A stretch of 64,000 bases of DNA, from positions 2,559,270-2,623,269 of the forward strand of contig NZ_KB850072.1 of assembly GCF_000369525.1 (NCBI RefSeq), in the 5' to 3' direction. The notes under the pieces were generated by a model. The model did not search any database and was not told the origin of the DNA. It saw nothing but the letters and a program-made list of their open reading frames with translations. This document shows positions 26,437 to 33,174 of this stretch, piece after piece. This stretch comes from Acinetobacter higginsii. Its GTDB lineage: Bacteria > Pseudomonadota > Gammaproteobacteria > Pseudomonadales > Moraxellaceae. Positions within the stretch are counted from its first letter, which is position 1; every line of letters begins with the position of its first letter. The translations under genes were made by a program, and so were the position numbers.

Positions 26437-26747
26437 TAAAAAAAATTCTATACCCAATTGTAGGGGTAATATTTATTTTAGCAATTATGCAGTTTTCATA
26501 TGATCCATTTATTTTTTTTACAGGAAAAATCCCCTGCAAAGAAGGATGCAGTACCGAGTTTATTTCCATACTCAAATATTGGTTTTGGGGAATAATACTT
26601 ATGACAATTGCATTAAGTTATTGCTACGCGATTCAAAAAATAAAAAAAATAATTCTATTTTTCTATTTCAGTTTATTTTTCCTTACACATATATTTTTAA
26701 TGTGGTACGCCTCGACCTATGGCTACGGACTCAATTTGAGCTATTAA
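26433..26747 (+). CDS. three-helix membrane protein, candidate Tae4 immunity protein
   Basis: This 104-residue protein starts on the ATGA overlap with the tae4 stop and has three hydrophobic helices (about residues 5-22, 45-66 and 72-92). The loop between helices 1 and 2 holds two Cys (KIPCKEGCSTEF), possibly disulphide-linked in the periplasm. Position directly after a toxin gene predicts immunity. Known Tai4 immunity proteins are soluble, periplasmic and signal-peptide-bearing, so this would be a different type. It is equally possible that it is unrelated, and no family was recognised. Confidence 0.6.
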   Translation: MIKKILYPIVGVIFILAIMQFSYDPFIFFTGKIPCKEGCSTEFISILKYWFWGIILMTIALSYCYAIQKIKKIILFFYFSLFFLTHIFLMWYASTYGYGLNLSY

Positions 26748-26766
26748 CTTCAAAAAATCCAGACGT

Positions 26767-26795
26767 AAAAAAACCGCTAACTTAGCGGTATTTTA
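26767..26795 (+). terminator. terminator of the PAAR-tae4 module
   Basis: ACCGCTAA pairs with TTAGCGGT, followed by ATTTTAT. It lies just after the candidate immunity gene. Confidence 0.75.
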
Positions 26796-26813
26796 TCTCA
26801 TCTTTTAAGATGA

Positions 26814-26890
26814 TGGTCGGAGCAGTAGGATTCGAACCTACGACCCCCTGGTCCCAAACCAGGTGCACTACCAGGCTGTGCTATGCTCCG
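26814..26890 (-). tRNA. tRNA-Pro (anticodon TGG)
   Basis: A 77-base cloverleaf with acceptor arm CGGAGCA/TGCTCCG, T-arm GGTTCGAATCC, anticodon TGG in loop TTTGGGA, and an encoded CCA end. Confidence 0.95.
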
Positions 26891-26894
26891 AAAT

Positions 26895-26970
26895 TGGGGT
26901 GAATGACGGGATTCGAACCCGCGACAACTGGAATCACAATCCAGGGCTCTACCAACTGAGCTACATCCAC
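26895..26970 (-). tRNA. tRNA-His (anticodon GTG)
   Basis: A 76-base cloverleaf with acceptor arm GTGGATG/CATTCAC, anticodon GTG in TTGTGAT, T-arm GGTTCGAATCC and encoded CCA. The base before it (26971, G on the minus strand) can be the G-1 that pairs with the discriminator C. Confidence 0.95.
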
Positions 26971-27006
26971 CATCAAAACTTTGATTCTATATACCAAGCT
27001 GCCAAA

Positions 27007-27083
27007 TGGCGCGCCTGACAGGATTCGAACCTGTGACCATCCGCTTAGAAGGCGGATGCTCTATCCAACTGAGCTACAGGCGC
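27007..27083 (-). tRNA. tRNA-Arg (anticodon TCT)
   Basis: A 77-base cloverleaf with acceptor arm GCGCCTG/CAGGCGC, anticodon TCT in CTTCTAA, T-arm GGTTCGAATCC and encoded CCA. Confidence 0.95.
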
Positions 27084-27151
27084 ATAACGATGATAATACT
27101 ATCACGATACTTCGCCGATATTTAAAACTATGTTTTTCAACATATTCTAAA

Positions 27152-27228
27152 TGGTCGGAGCAGTAGGATTCGAACCTACGACCCCCTGGTCCCAAACCAG
27201 GTGCACTACCAGGCTGTGCTATGCTCCG
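27152..27228 (-). tRNA. tRNA-Pro (anticodon TGG), second copy
   Basis: Identical over its length to the tRNA-Pro at 26814, so the cluster Pro-Arg-His-Pro (read on the minus strand) contains a duplicated gene. Confidence 0.95.
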
Positions 27229-27371
27229 ATTTCTTTTCAGCTTTTAGTGTATCGCACATCGTGCGGTACGGTGTGCATTCTAGGCGCGACGCCTTAGAAC
27301 GTCAACACCTATTTTCCAAAAAACTAATAAATCCTTATCAAATGTATATTTAACAAGCATTTTCAGACATT

Positions 27372-28436
27372 TTAGCGTTTCAAAGAAGCACTAAAGTTCA
27401 ACATTCGATCTAAGGGTAATTTCGCACGTTCAGCTAGGGCTGGATCAACGTGTATTTCTTGATCAGCATGCTGTAATACATGCAAAATACCATCCAATTC
27501 GTTCATTGCCATCCACGGGCAATGTGCACATGAACGACACGTTGCACCCTCACCTGCAGTTGGTGCTTCAAATAATTCTTTATCTGGTGCGGCTTGCTGC
27601 ATTTTATAGAAAATGCCGCGATCTGTTGCCACGATCATTTGTTTATGCGGCAAGGTCTGTGCTGCTTTAATCAATTGCGAGGTACTTCCCACCGCATCAG
27701 CAATATCTACCACCGATTCAGGTGACTCAGGGTGAACCAATACTGCAGCATCTGGATAGAGTGCTTTCATTTGCGCAATACCACGCGCACGGAACTCTTC
27801 ATGCACGATACATGCACCATCCCACAACAACATTTCAGCGCCAGTTTTCTTTTGAATATAGCGACCTAAATGCTGGTCAGGTGCCCAAATAATTTTTTCA
27901 CCCAAACTGTCCAAGTGCTCAATGATCTCTACCGCACAACTTGAAGTCACCACCCAATCGGCACGTGCTTTCACAGCCGCCGAGGTGTTGGCATAGACCA
28001 CCACGGTATGATCAGGGTGCTGATCACAGAATGCAGTGAACTCATCGACAGGACAGCCCAAATCGAGTGAACAGGTTGCTTCTAGGGTTGGCATCAACAC
28101 GGTTTTTTCAGGGGATAAGATTTTTGAAGTTTCGCCCATAAACTTCACGCCTGCCACCACAAGCGTTGTTGCAGGATGATCACGACCAAAACGCGCCATT
28201 TCCAATGAATCAGAAACACAGCCACCTGTCAGTTCGGCAAGCTCTTGCACTTCCGGATCACAGTAATAGTGAGCCACAAGCACTGCATTGCGTTTTTTCA
28301 ACTCTGCTGCAATTTGGGCAAACTTTTCTTGTTTCACTTCTGGGCTAAGGCTATTGTCCTTTGGCTCGCCCAAACGATCTAAATGCGCCTGCACAATATT
28401 TTTGGCTTCGTTCGCAATTAAATTCGCATCATTCAT
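27372..28436 (-). CDS. nadA: quinolinate synthase
   Basis: NadA condenses iminoaspartate with dihydroxyacetone phosphate to quinolinate in NAD biosynthesis and carries an oxygen-sensitive 4Fe-4S cluster. The 354 residues show VAHYYCDPEVQELAE near the N-terminus, GGCVSDSLEMA, VVTSSCAVEI and CRSCAHCPWMAMN near residue 300. Cys residues in such motifs ligate the cluster. The length fits the family. It has no close operon partner; the tRNA cluster lies downstream and argJ upstream. Confidence 0.95.
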   Translation of the reverse strand: MNDANLIANEAKNIVQAHLDRLGEPKDNSLSPEVKQEKFAQIAAELKKRNAVLVAHYYCDPEVQELAELTGGCVSDSLEMARFGRDHPATTLVVAGVKFMGETSKILSPEKTVLMPTLEATCSLDLGCPVDEFTAFCDQHPDHTVVVYANTSAAVKARADWVVTSSCAVEIIEHLDSLGEKIIWAPDQHLGRYIQKKTGAEMLLWDGACIVHEEFRARGIAQMKALYPDAAVLVHPESPESVVDIADAVGSTSQLIKAAQTLPHKQMIVATDRGIFYKMQQAAPDKELFEAPTAGEGATCRSCAHCPWMAMNELDGILHVLQHADQEIHVDPALAERAKLPLDRMLNFSASLKR

Positions 28437-28539
28437 AAAACGTCTTCTCTATCCTGCGTGCTTGCATCACTGCAAACTTTTAACGTGGGTAATGGCGTGA
28501 TCATTTGGGAAAAATCACCTCATCCACAAACTAGCTTAT

Positions 28540-28569
28540 AAAAAAAGCCCCACTGTGGAGGCTTTATTA
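28540..28569 (-). terminator. argJ terminator
   Basis: AAAGCC pairs with GGCTTT with an inner CCAC/GTGG, flanked by an A-run that becomes a T-run on the minus strand. It sits just after the argJ stop at 28580. Confidence 0.7.
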
Positions 28570-28579
28570 TAACGCAAAT

Positions 28580-29800
28580 TTATGAGCGATAATCGGCATT
28601 AATTTTGACATAGTCGTAAGAAAAGTCACAGGTATAAACCGTATCTTTTGCTGTACCACGACCAAGGTCAATACGAATGCTAATTTCTTTCTCAGCCATG
28701 ACGGCTGCGCCGGCTTCTTCGGTATAGTCAGGGTTTGCACCACCATCCAAGCAGATTTGTACATCACCAAGCCAAACTTGAACTTTGCTACTGTCTAGGT
28801 TTGGCACACCCGCCTTACCAATCGCCATCACAATACGACCCCAGTTTGGATCTGAGGCAAATAAAGCCGTTTTAATTAACGGTGACTCAGCAACGCTATA
28901 GGCCACATCACAACATTCTTGGGTATTGGCTCCGCCTTCCACCTGAACGGTAATGAACTTGGTCGCGCCTTCACCATCACGCACAATCAATTGCGCCAAA
29001 CGATTCATAATACGTGCAAGCACATCAAGCACTTGTTGATAACGTGCATCATCTTGGCTCTGAATTTCAGCACCACCAGCTAGACCCGTTGCGACAAAGA
29101 TACAAGAGTCATTGGTCGAGGTATCACCATCAATGGTAATGCGGTTAAAAGAATGCTCAACCGTAGTTTGCAATAAACGCTGTACCAATTCAGCACTAAT
29201 CGGGGCATCGGTTGCAACGAAGCTGAGCATGGTCGCCATATTCGGACGAATCATGCCAGCGCCTTTGCTGATTCCCGTCATGGTATAAGTCACACCATCC
29301 AGCTCAAACTGTTCAGATGCACCTTTTGGTGTGGTATCTGTGGTCATGATGCCTGATGCCGCGTCCGCCCAACGATCTGCATTTAAATCATTTAATGCAG
29401 GTTGAATGCCTTGTACTAAACGTTCAATCGGGAGTTGCTCACCAATCACACCAGTTGAAAACGGTAAAATCTGATTGGCTTGAACCCCGGTTAACTCAGC
29501 TAATTTGGCACAAGTCGCTTCTGCATTTTTATAACCAACTGTTCCTGTTGCAGCATTGGCATTGCCCGTATTGATAATCAAGTAACGTGGGGTATTTTCT
29601 GTTAAATGCTTTTTACTCAATTGAACAGGCGCAGCTGCAAAAGCGCTTTGGGTAAATACCCCTGCAACATTTGAGCCTTCGGCAAATTCAAAAATGACTA
29701 AATCTCGTCGATTTGGATAACGTACATACGCCTCAGTTGAGCCAATTTTTACACCCTGCACCACATGCATAAGTGGCATTGTTACGTCACCAACAGCCAT
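28580..29800 (-). CDS. argJ: bifunctional ornithine acetyltransferase / N-acetylglutamate synthase
   Basis: ArgJ transfers the acetyl group from N-acetylornithine to glutamate in the cyclic arginine pathway and is made as a precursor that cleaves itself. The 406 residues contain the cleavage motif ATMLSF near residue 190 with the nucleophile Thr, preceded by KGAGMIRPNM. The C-terminal half has GEGATKFI and GRDPNWGR-like SDPNWGRIVMA. The start at 29800 is chosen because GGAAG precedes it and the protein length then matches the family; a start at 29875 would add 25 odd residues. Confidence 0.95.
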   Translation of the reverse strand: MAVGDVTMPLMHVVQGVKIGSTEAYVRYPNRRDLVIFEFAEGSNVAGVFTQSAFAAAPVQLSKKHLTENTPRYLIINTGNANAATGTVGYKNAEATCAKLAELTGVQANQILPFSTGVIGEQLPIERLVQGIQPALNDLNADRWADAASGIMTTDTTPKGASEQFELDGVTYTMTGISKGAGMIRPNMATMLSFVATDAPISAELVQRLLQTTVEHSFNRITIDGDTSTNDSCIFVATGLAGGAEIQSQDDARYQQVLDVLARIMNRLAQLIVRDGEGATKFITVQVEGGANTQECCDVAYSVAESPLIKTALFASDPNWGRIVMAIGKAGVPNLDSSKVQVWLGDVQICLDGGANPDYTEEAGAAVMAEKEISIRIDLGRGTAKDTVYTCDFSYDYVKINADYRS

Positions 29801-29871
29801 TTTTAAACTTCCATTCAATTTGTTATGAAAAAGAAAATGAATACATACCCTATATATGAGACTCGGAAAGG

Positions 29872-29994
29872 TCATCTACAACCTGCGTGGTATTTGTAAT
29901 ATCCCGTTTCTGCGATAGATAAAACAAATGCAACAAGTGAACAGGTTTTGTAGATGACAATGCCTTTGGTTACTTTGGGCGAAACCAAAGTAAC
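29872..29994. repeat. extragenic inverted repeats between argJ and ogt
   Basis: GTTACTTTGG and CCAAAGTAAC (29969-29978 and 29985-29994) form a 10-bp perfect stem. Further out, TCATCTACAACCTG (29872-29885) pairs imperfectly with CAGGTTTTGTAGATGA (29942-29957). The 349-bp gap 29801-30149 otherwise holds nothing I recognise. The inner stem looks like a dispersed Acinetobacter repeat. Confidence 0.65.
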
Positions 29995-30149
29995 TCGAAC
30001 CGAAGGTTATTCCTAATATTGAATTACACTAAGCAAGACACCGCCTCGCTAATAACTGAGTTACGGTTCAAGTCATAAAATATGTCGATTCATATCTGTT
30101 AAGTAGCTTATTCCAAAAAGAAATGAAAATCGAGTATTAACACTACAGA

Positions 30150-30638
30150 TTATGGAATTTGGCTTTGCTCTAAACTGAGTAAAATCTGCTTCTTATCCAA
30201 ACCACCTGCAAAACCCACCAAAGCCCCACTCGAACCAATCACCCGATGACACGGCGCAATAATTGAAATCGGGTTTTTCCCATTGGCTGCTCCAACAGCA
30301 CGAACCGCTTTTTCATTGCCCAACTGAATAGCAATGTCTTTATAACTGCGTGTTTCCCCATAAGGAATACTCAATAAAGCCTGCCAGACTTGTTGCTGAA
30401 ATGCAGTGCCTTGAAAATCAAGTGGTAAATCAAACTGCTGACGTTGTCCTGCAAAATATTGTTCTAATTGTTGTTTGACGCGATGCAGCATTGGATGCTG
30501 GCGATCTTCAATCAGCTCAGAAAGCCGCACCCGTTTATGGTCTTCATTGTCCCACATCACGGCGACCAGCGCCTGATCATGAGCAACCAGCTTTAATGCA
30601 CCCACAGGAGAATCCATGTACATATACACCAGTTGCAT
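30150..30638 (-). CDS. ogt: methylated-DNA-protein-cysteine methyltransferase
   Basis: The enzyme removes methyl or alkyl groups from O6-alkylguanine in DNA onto its own cysteine. The 162 residues show the helix-turn-helix region near AFQQQVWQALLSIPYGETRSY and the active-site motif IAPCHRVIG at about residue 130. The start at 30638 follows GAGGAGAGCG. An upstream frame start at 30656 would overlap the gdx stop and ignore that site. It follows gdx closely on the same strand and may be co-transcribed. Confidence 0.93.
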   Translation of the reverse strand: MQLVYMYMDSPVGALKLVAHDQALVAVMWDNEDHKRVRLSELIEDRQHPMLHRVKQQLEQYFAGQRQQFDLPLDFQGTAFQQQVWQALLSIPYGETRSYKDIAIQLGNEKAVRAVGAANGKNPISIIAPCHRVIGSSGALVGFAGGLDKKQILLSLEQSQIP

Positions 30639-30655
30639 CACGCTCTCCTCAATCA

Positions 30656-30973
30656 TTAATTTGATGATAACTTCATCAATACAAGACCTGAAACAATTAA
30701 TACCGCTGCGATCATGCGCATAGCCGTCATCGGTTCATTCAAGATCAAAATGCCGACAACAAATGATCCTATTGCCCCGATTCCCGTCCAGATGGTATAG
30801 GCCGTTCCAAGTGGTAAAGTCCGCATCGACATCGAAAGTAATACCACACTTAAAATCATGAAAACAATGGTCACGATACTTGGCGTTAACTTGGTAAATC
30901 CTTCAGACATTTTCATGGAATATGCCCAAATAACTTCAAAAATACCTGCCAAAATTAAAATTGCCCATGCCAT
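30656..30973 (-). CDS. gdx: SMR-family guanidinium exporter (Gdx/SugE type)
   Basis: This 105-residue protein has four membrane helices and the SMR features MAWAILILAGIFEVIWAYSMK with the essential Glu13, and TLPLGTAYTIWTGIGAIGS. The SugE/Gdx subgroup exports guanidinium ions. The start at 30973 gives the usual SMR length. A longer frame to 31078 merely translates the riboswitch. The leader carries a guanidine-II riboswitch, which agrees with the function. Confidence 0.92.
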   Translation of the reverse strand: MAWAILILAGIFEVIWAYSMKMSEGFTKLTPSIVTIVFMILSVVLLSMSMRTLPLGTAYTIWTGIGAIGSFVVGILILNEPMTAMRMIAAVLIVSGLVLMKLSSN

Positions 30974-30998
30974 TTTATTACGCTCAACTTTATCGAGT

Positions 30999-31042
30999 GT
31001 CGGGTCGTCCCAACGTGATTCTTTCGAGGGAGGTCGTCCTCC
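30999..31042 (-). promoter_or_regulatory. guanidine-II (mini-ykkC) riboswitch
   Basis: On the minus strand, two short hairpins with ACGA loops follow each other: GGAGG-ACGA-CCTCC (31042-31029) and GTTGGG-ACGA-CCCGAC (31014-30999), 14 bases apart. Twin stems with ACGR loops are the definition of mini-ykkC, which binds guanidinium and frees the ribosome site. It ends 25 bases before the gdx start. Confidence 0.92.
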
Positions 31043-31141
31043 TAGGTGCAGCAGTGTACTGTAAAACATGAAAATCATGTGATTTGTTATGTATCTAAAA
31101 CCACTAAGACATTGAAAAGATAAGCATTCTATTCAAATGCA

Positions 31142-31687
31142 TTACTGCCAAATAATCTGATCGACCCGCATCAACTCACATGCACCATTACCCGTATCCT
31201 CTCGAGATAAAGAACTCTTCCAACGCCAACCATCTTTGGCCTGAATCTCAATCAGTGAGCCTTTTAAATACACCAAATCATCTTGTTTAATTTTTTTCAT
31301 TTGTGCTGCAATTGTGGCATTGGCGGCGACCAGATGCATATTGGCACTATGTGTTGCAATCTGCCGTAGAGGAATGGGTGGCTCATGATCGACAGACCAA
31401 CGATACCAGCGGTTACTTTGGGAAATATCAAGCTGTTTGTAGACCTGAGGATTGGCCATTTCTCCCCAACCTACGGCAATATCCATAGGAGAAAACTCAG
31501 CTTCACGCCCTAAGTGATAATCTGCTCTCGACAGTACACGAAATGAGCCTTCATAATTTTCTAAGGCCACAACTTGTACCCCTTGCTGAGTCGTAATCTG
31601 ACTGATATCAGGTGTAGGCTTAATCCATTTTGTCCACAGCATCCAACCGAGTGCAATCACCAGCAAGCCATACATCCATCTCGGCAT
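31142..31687 (-). CDS. conserved hypothetical protein with N-terminal membrane anchor
   Basis: This 181-residue protein has an N-terminal anchor (about residues 5-20), then a soluble, mostly beta domain with FRVLSRADYHLGREAEFSPMDIAVGWGEM and an HSANMHLVAAN stretch that looks conserved. Function is unknown. It follows the next upstream gene by one base and is very likely co-transcribed with it. A Cys near the end (GACELMRV) has no partner in the soluble domain. Confidence 0.6.
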   Translation of the reverse strand: MPRWMYGLLVIALGWMLWTKWIKPTPDISQITTQQGVQVVALENYEGSFRVLSRADYHLGREAEFSPMDIAVGWGEMANPQVYKQLDISQSNRWYRWSVDHEPPIPLRQIATHSANMHLVAANATIAAQMKKIKQDDLVYLKGSLIEIQAKDGWRWKSSLSREDTGNGACELMRVDQIIWQ

Positions 31688-31688
31688 G

Positions 31689-32189
31689 TTATTGATCCTG
31701 TTTATTTTGTGTGGCTTTTATCCATTGCCTAAATCGTTCTAAAACAGCTGAAAAGAACTGCTGAATCAAACTGAATGCATTTCCATCCTGCTGCTGATCT
31801 TTATTCTGAGCGACTTGTGGTTTAGAGGTCGCCAGTTCCATCGGTTCATAATGCGGCATGGTTTGCTGTAATTCCGCACCGAGATTCAAACACTGTAATG
31901 CGGCAGTCACCTCAGCAATCGAGTCCTGATGATAGAGGGCTAAATGGCGTGCTTCTAAATCAATACAGTGTTCAATGAGTTGATCTGAAAAAGGCAGTAA
32001 TGCTTTTCTTACGCGCTGCTCTTCTACAGCACTACTCATATGAGGGATATAGTAAAAACTCACATTCATACTGCCATCGGCAGGAATCAACTCAAGCTGA
32101 GAAGCCGACACACGTTGAGATTTTTCTCTCAAGTTAGTCGACGCGTTTAGTTTATCTATTATTGGATTGTCTTGTTGTTCTAAAGCCAT
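31689..32189 (-). CDS. hypothetical protein
   Basis: This 166-residue soluble protein has no recognisable domain. The first 40 residues are polar, the middle is helical with paired charges, and the C-terminal third has a Gln-rich linker followed by an amphipathic helix (FSLIQQFFSAVLERFRQWIK). It is paired with the anchored hypothetical gene downstream. I cannot assign a role. Confidence 0.55.
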   Translation of the reverse strand: MALEQQDNPIIDKLNASTNLREKSQRVSASQLELIPADGSMNVSFYYIPHMSSAVEEQRVRKALLPFSDQLIEHCIDLEARHLALYHQDSIAEVTAALQCLNLGAELQQTMPHYEPMELATSKPQVAQNKDQQQDGNAFSLIQQFFSAVLERFRQWIKATQNKQDQ

Positions 32190-32271
32190 TTATGCACCAT
32201 GAATGACTCAAAAAAGATACTGTCAGTATAAACCAACAGTATCTCGAAAAAATGACATTTTAAACAAAATA

Positions 32272-33174
32272 TCAGAACTTTAGCGACAGACCAGCACCAT
32301 AGACCCAACCGGTTTTGGAGTCACTGGCGGTTTGCCAGTTGGTTTCCTTACGCCCTTTGCTATAACCATAGCCAACATCGATAAAAGGCATCACTCGATT
32401 CTTGACGATTTCATAGCGGGTTTTAACCCCCACTTCTGCATCGGCAAGGCCTGTTTTAGCAGCATACTTGGATTCATCGCGCAGTACCCATTCCATTTCC
32501 AGATATGGTTGCAGAATCAACTTTTGAGTCAGCAACAAATCTCGTTCTGTTTCCAACACAAAGCGCCATTGTTGGTCTTGTCCGACATACAGATGCGCAT
32601 CGGTTTCGAAGAAATACTGCGCCATGCCGTGAAAACCAACAACACCCTCAAATTGTTCCTTATCCACCTCACGTTCAGGGTTATAGCGATAATTTACCCC
32701 AGCTTGTACATCCCAGAAATCTGCAATATTCCGACTGTATAGCGCAGCCAGACTTTGCTCCGATTTTTCTGACTCGGCCTTGGCATAGTCCGCGATGATG
32801 AATAATTTATTTTCATCAGTTCCCACCCAAGTTTTTAACTTGGACTTGAGCGTGCCCTGCCCATCTTCATCAAGTAGCCATTGCGTATCTAACTGCGTCG
32901 ACTGATAAATCTGTCCACCATGTTCCTTATAATGGTCAGCATGCCCATCTTGATTCTGCGTTTGAGGGGAAATGCTTGGGCTTTGATGCTGTGAATGGTC
33001 CATCGGCATCGATGCATTCATTGTCATGTTCTGCTGTGCCGACATATCCATTTGCATCGAGTGATCATGTCCTTCATGTGCATAGGTCAATGCACTGAAA
33101 GAAGAGACAATGCCACCAATCGCCAATAATTGTGTATAACGTTTCATCTTAGAAGATTGCTTAGTGATGTGCAT
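32272..33174 (-). CDS. copB: copper resistance outer-membrane protein CopB
   Basis: This 300-residue protein has a signal peptide (about residues 9-32), then a His/Met-rich segment (EGHDHSMQMDMS and MPMDHSQHQ) that can bind Cu(I). A C-terminal CopB beta-barrel follows with LDTQWLLDEDGQG and a terminal Phe. It is thought to sequester or export copper at the outer membrane. The start at 33174 follows AAGGAG and overlaps the copA stop by 14 bases, so translation is coupled. Confidence 0.92.
   Translation of the reverse strand: MHITKQSSKMKRYTQLLAIGGIVSSFSALTYAHEGHDHSMQMDMSAQQNMTMNASMPMDHSQHQSPSISPQTQNQDGHADHYKEHGGQIYQSTQLDTQWLLDEDGQGTLKSKLKTWVGTDENKLFIIADYAKAESEKSEQSLAALYSRNIADFWDVQAGVNYRYNPEREVDKEQFEGVVGFHGMAQYFFETDAHLYVGQDQQWRFVLETERDLLLTQKLILQPYLEMEWVLRDESKYAAKTGLADAEVGVKTRYEIVKNRVMPFIDVGYGYSKGRKETNWQTASDSKTGWVYGAGLSLKF

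Noticed and set aside
26981..27166. 61-codon frame with IRTCDHPLRRRMLYPTELQ
   Set aside because: This is the well-known artefact of translating the strand opposite the tRNA-Arg gene.
30974..31078. N-terminal extension of the SMR exporter
   Set aside because: It translates the guanidine-II riboswitch hairpins; the SMR family length fits the start at 30973.
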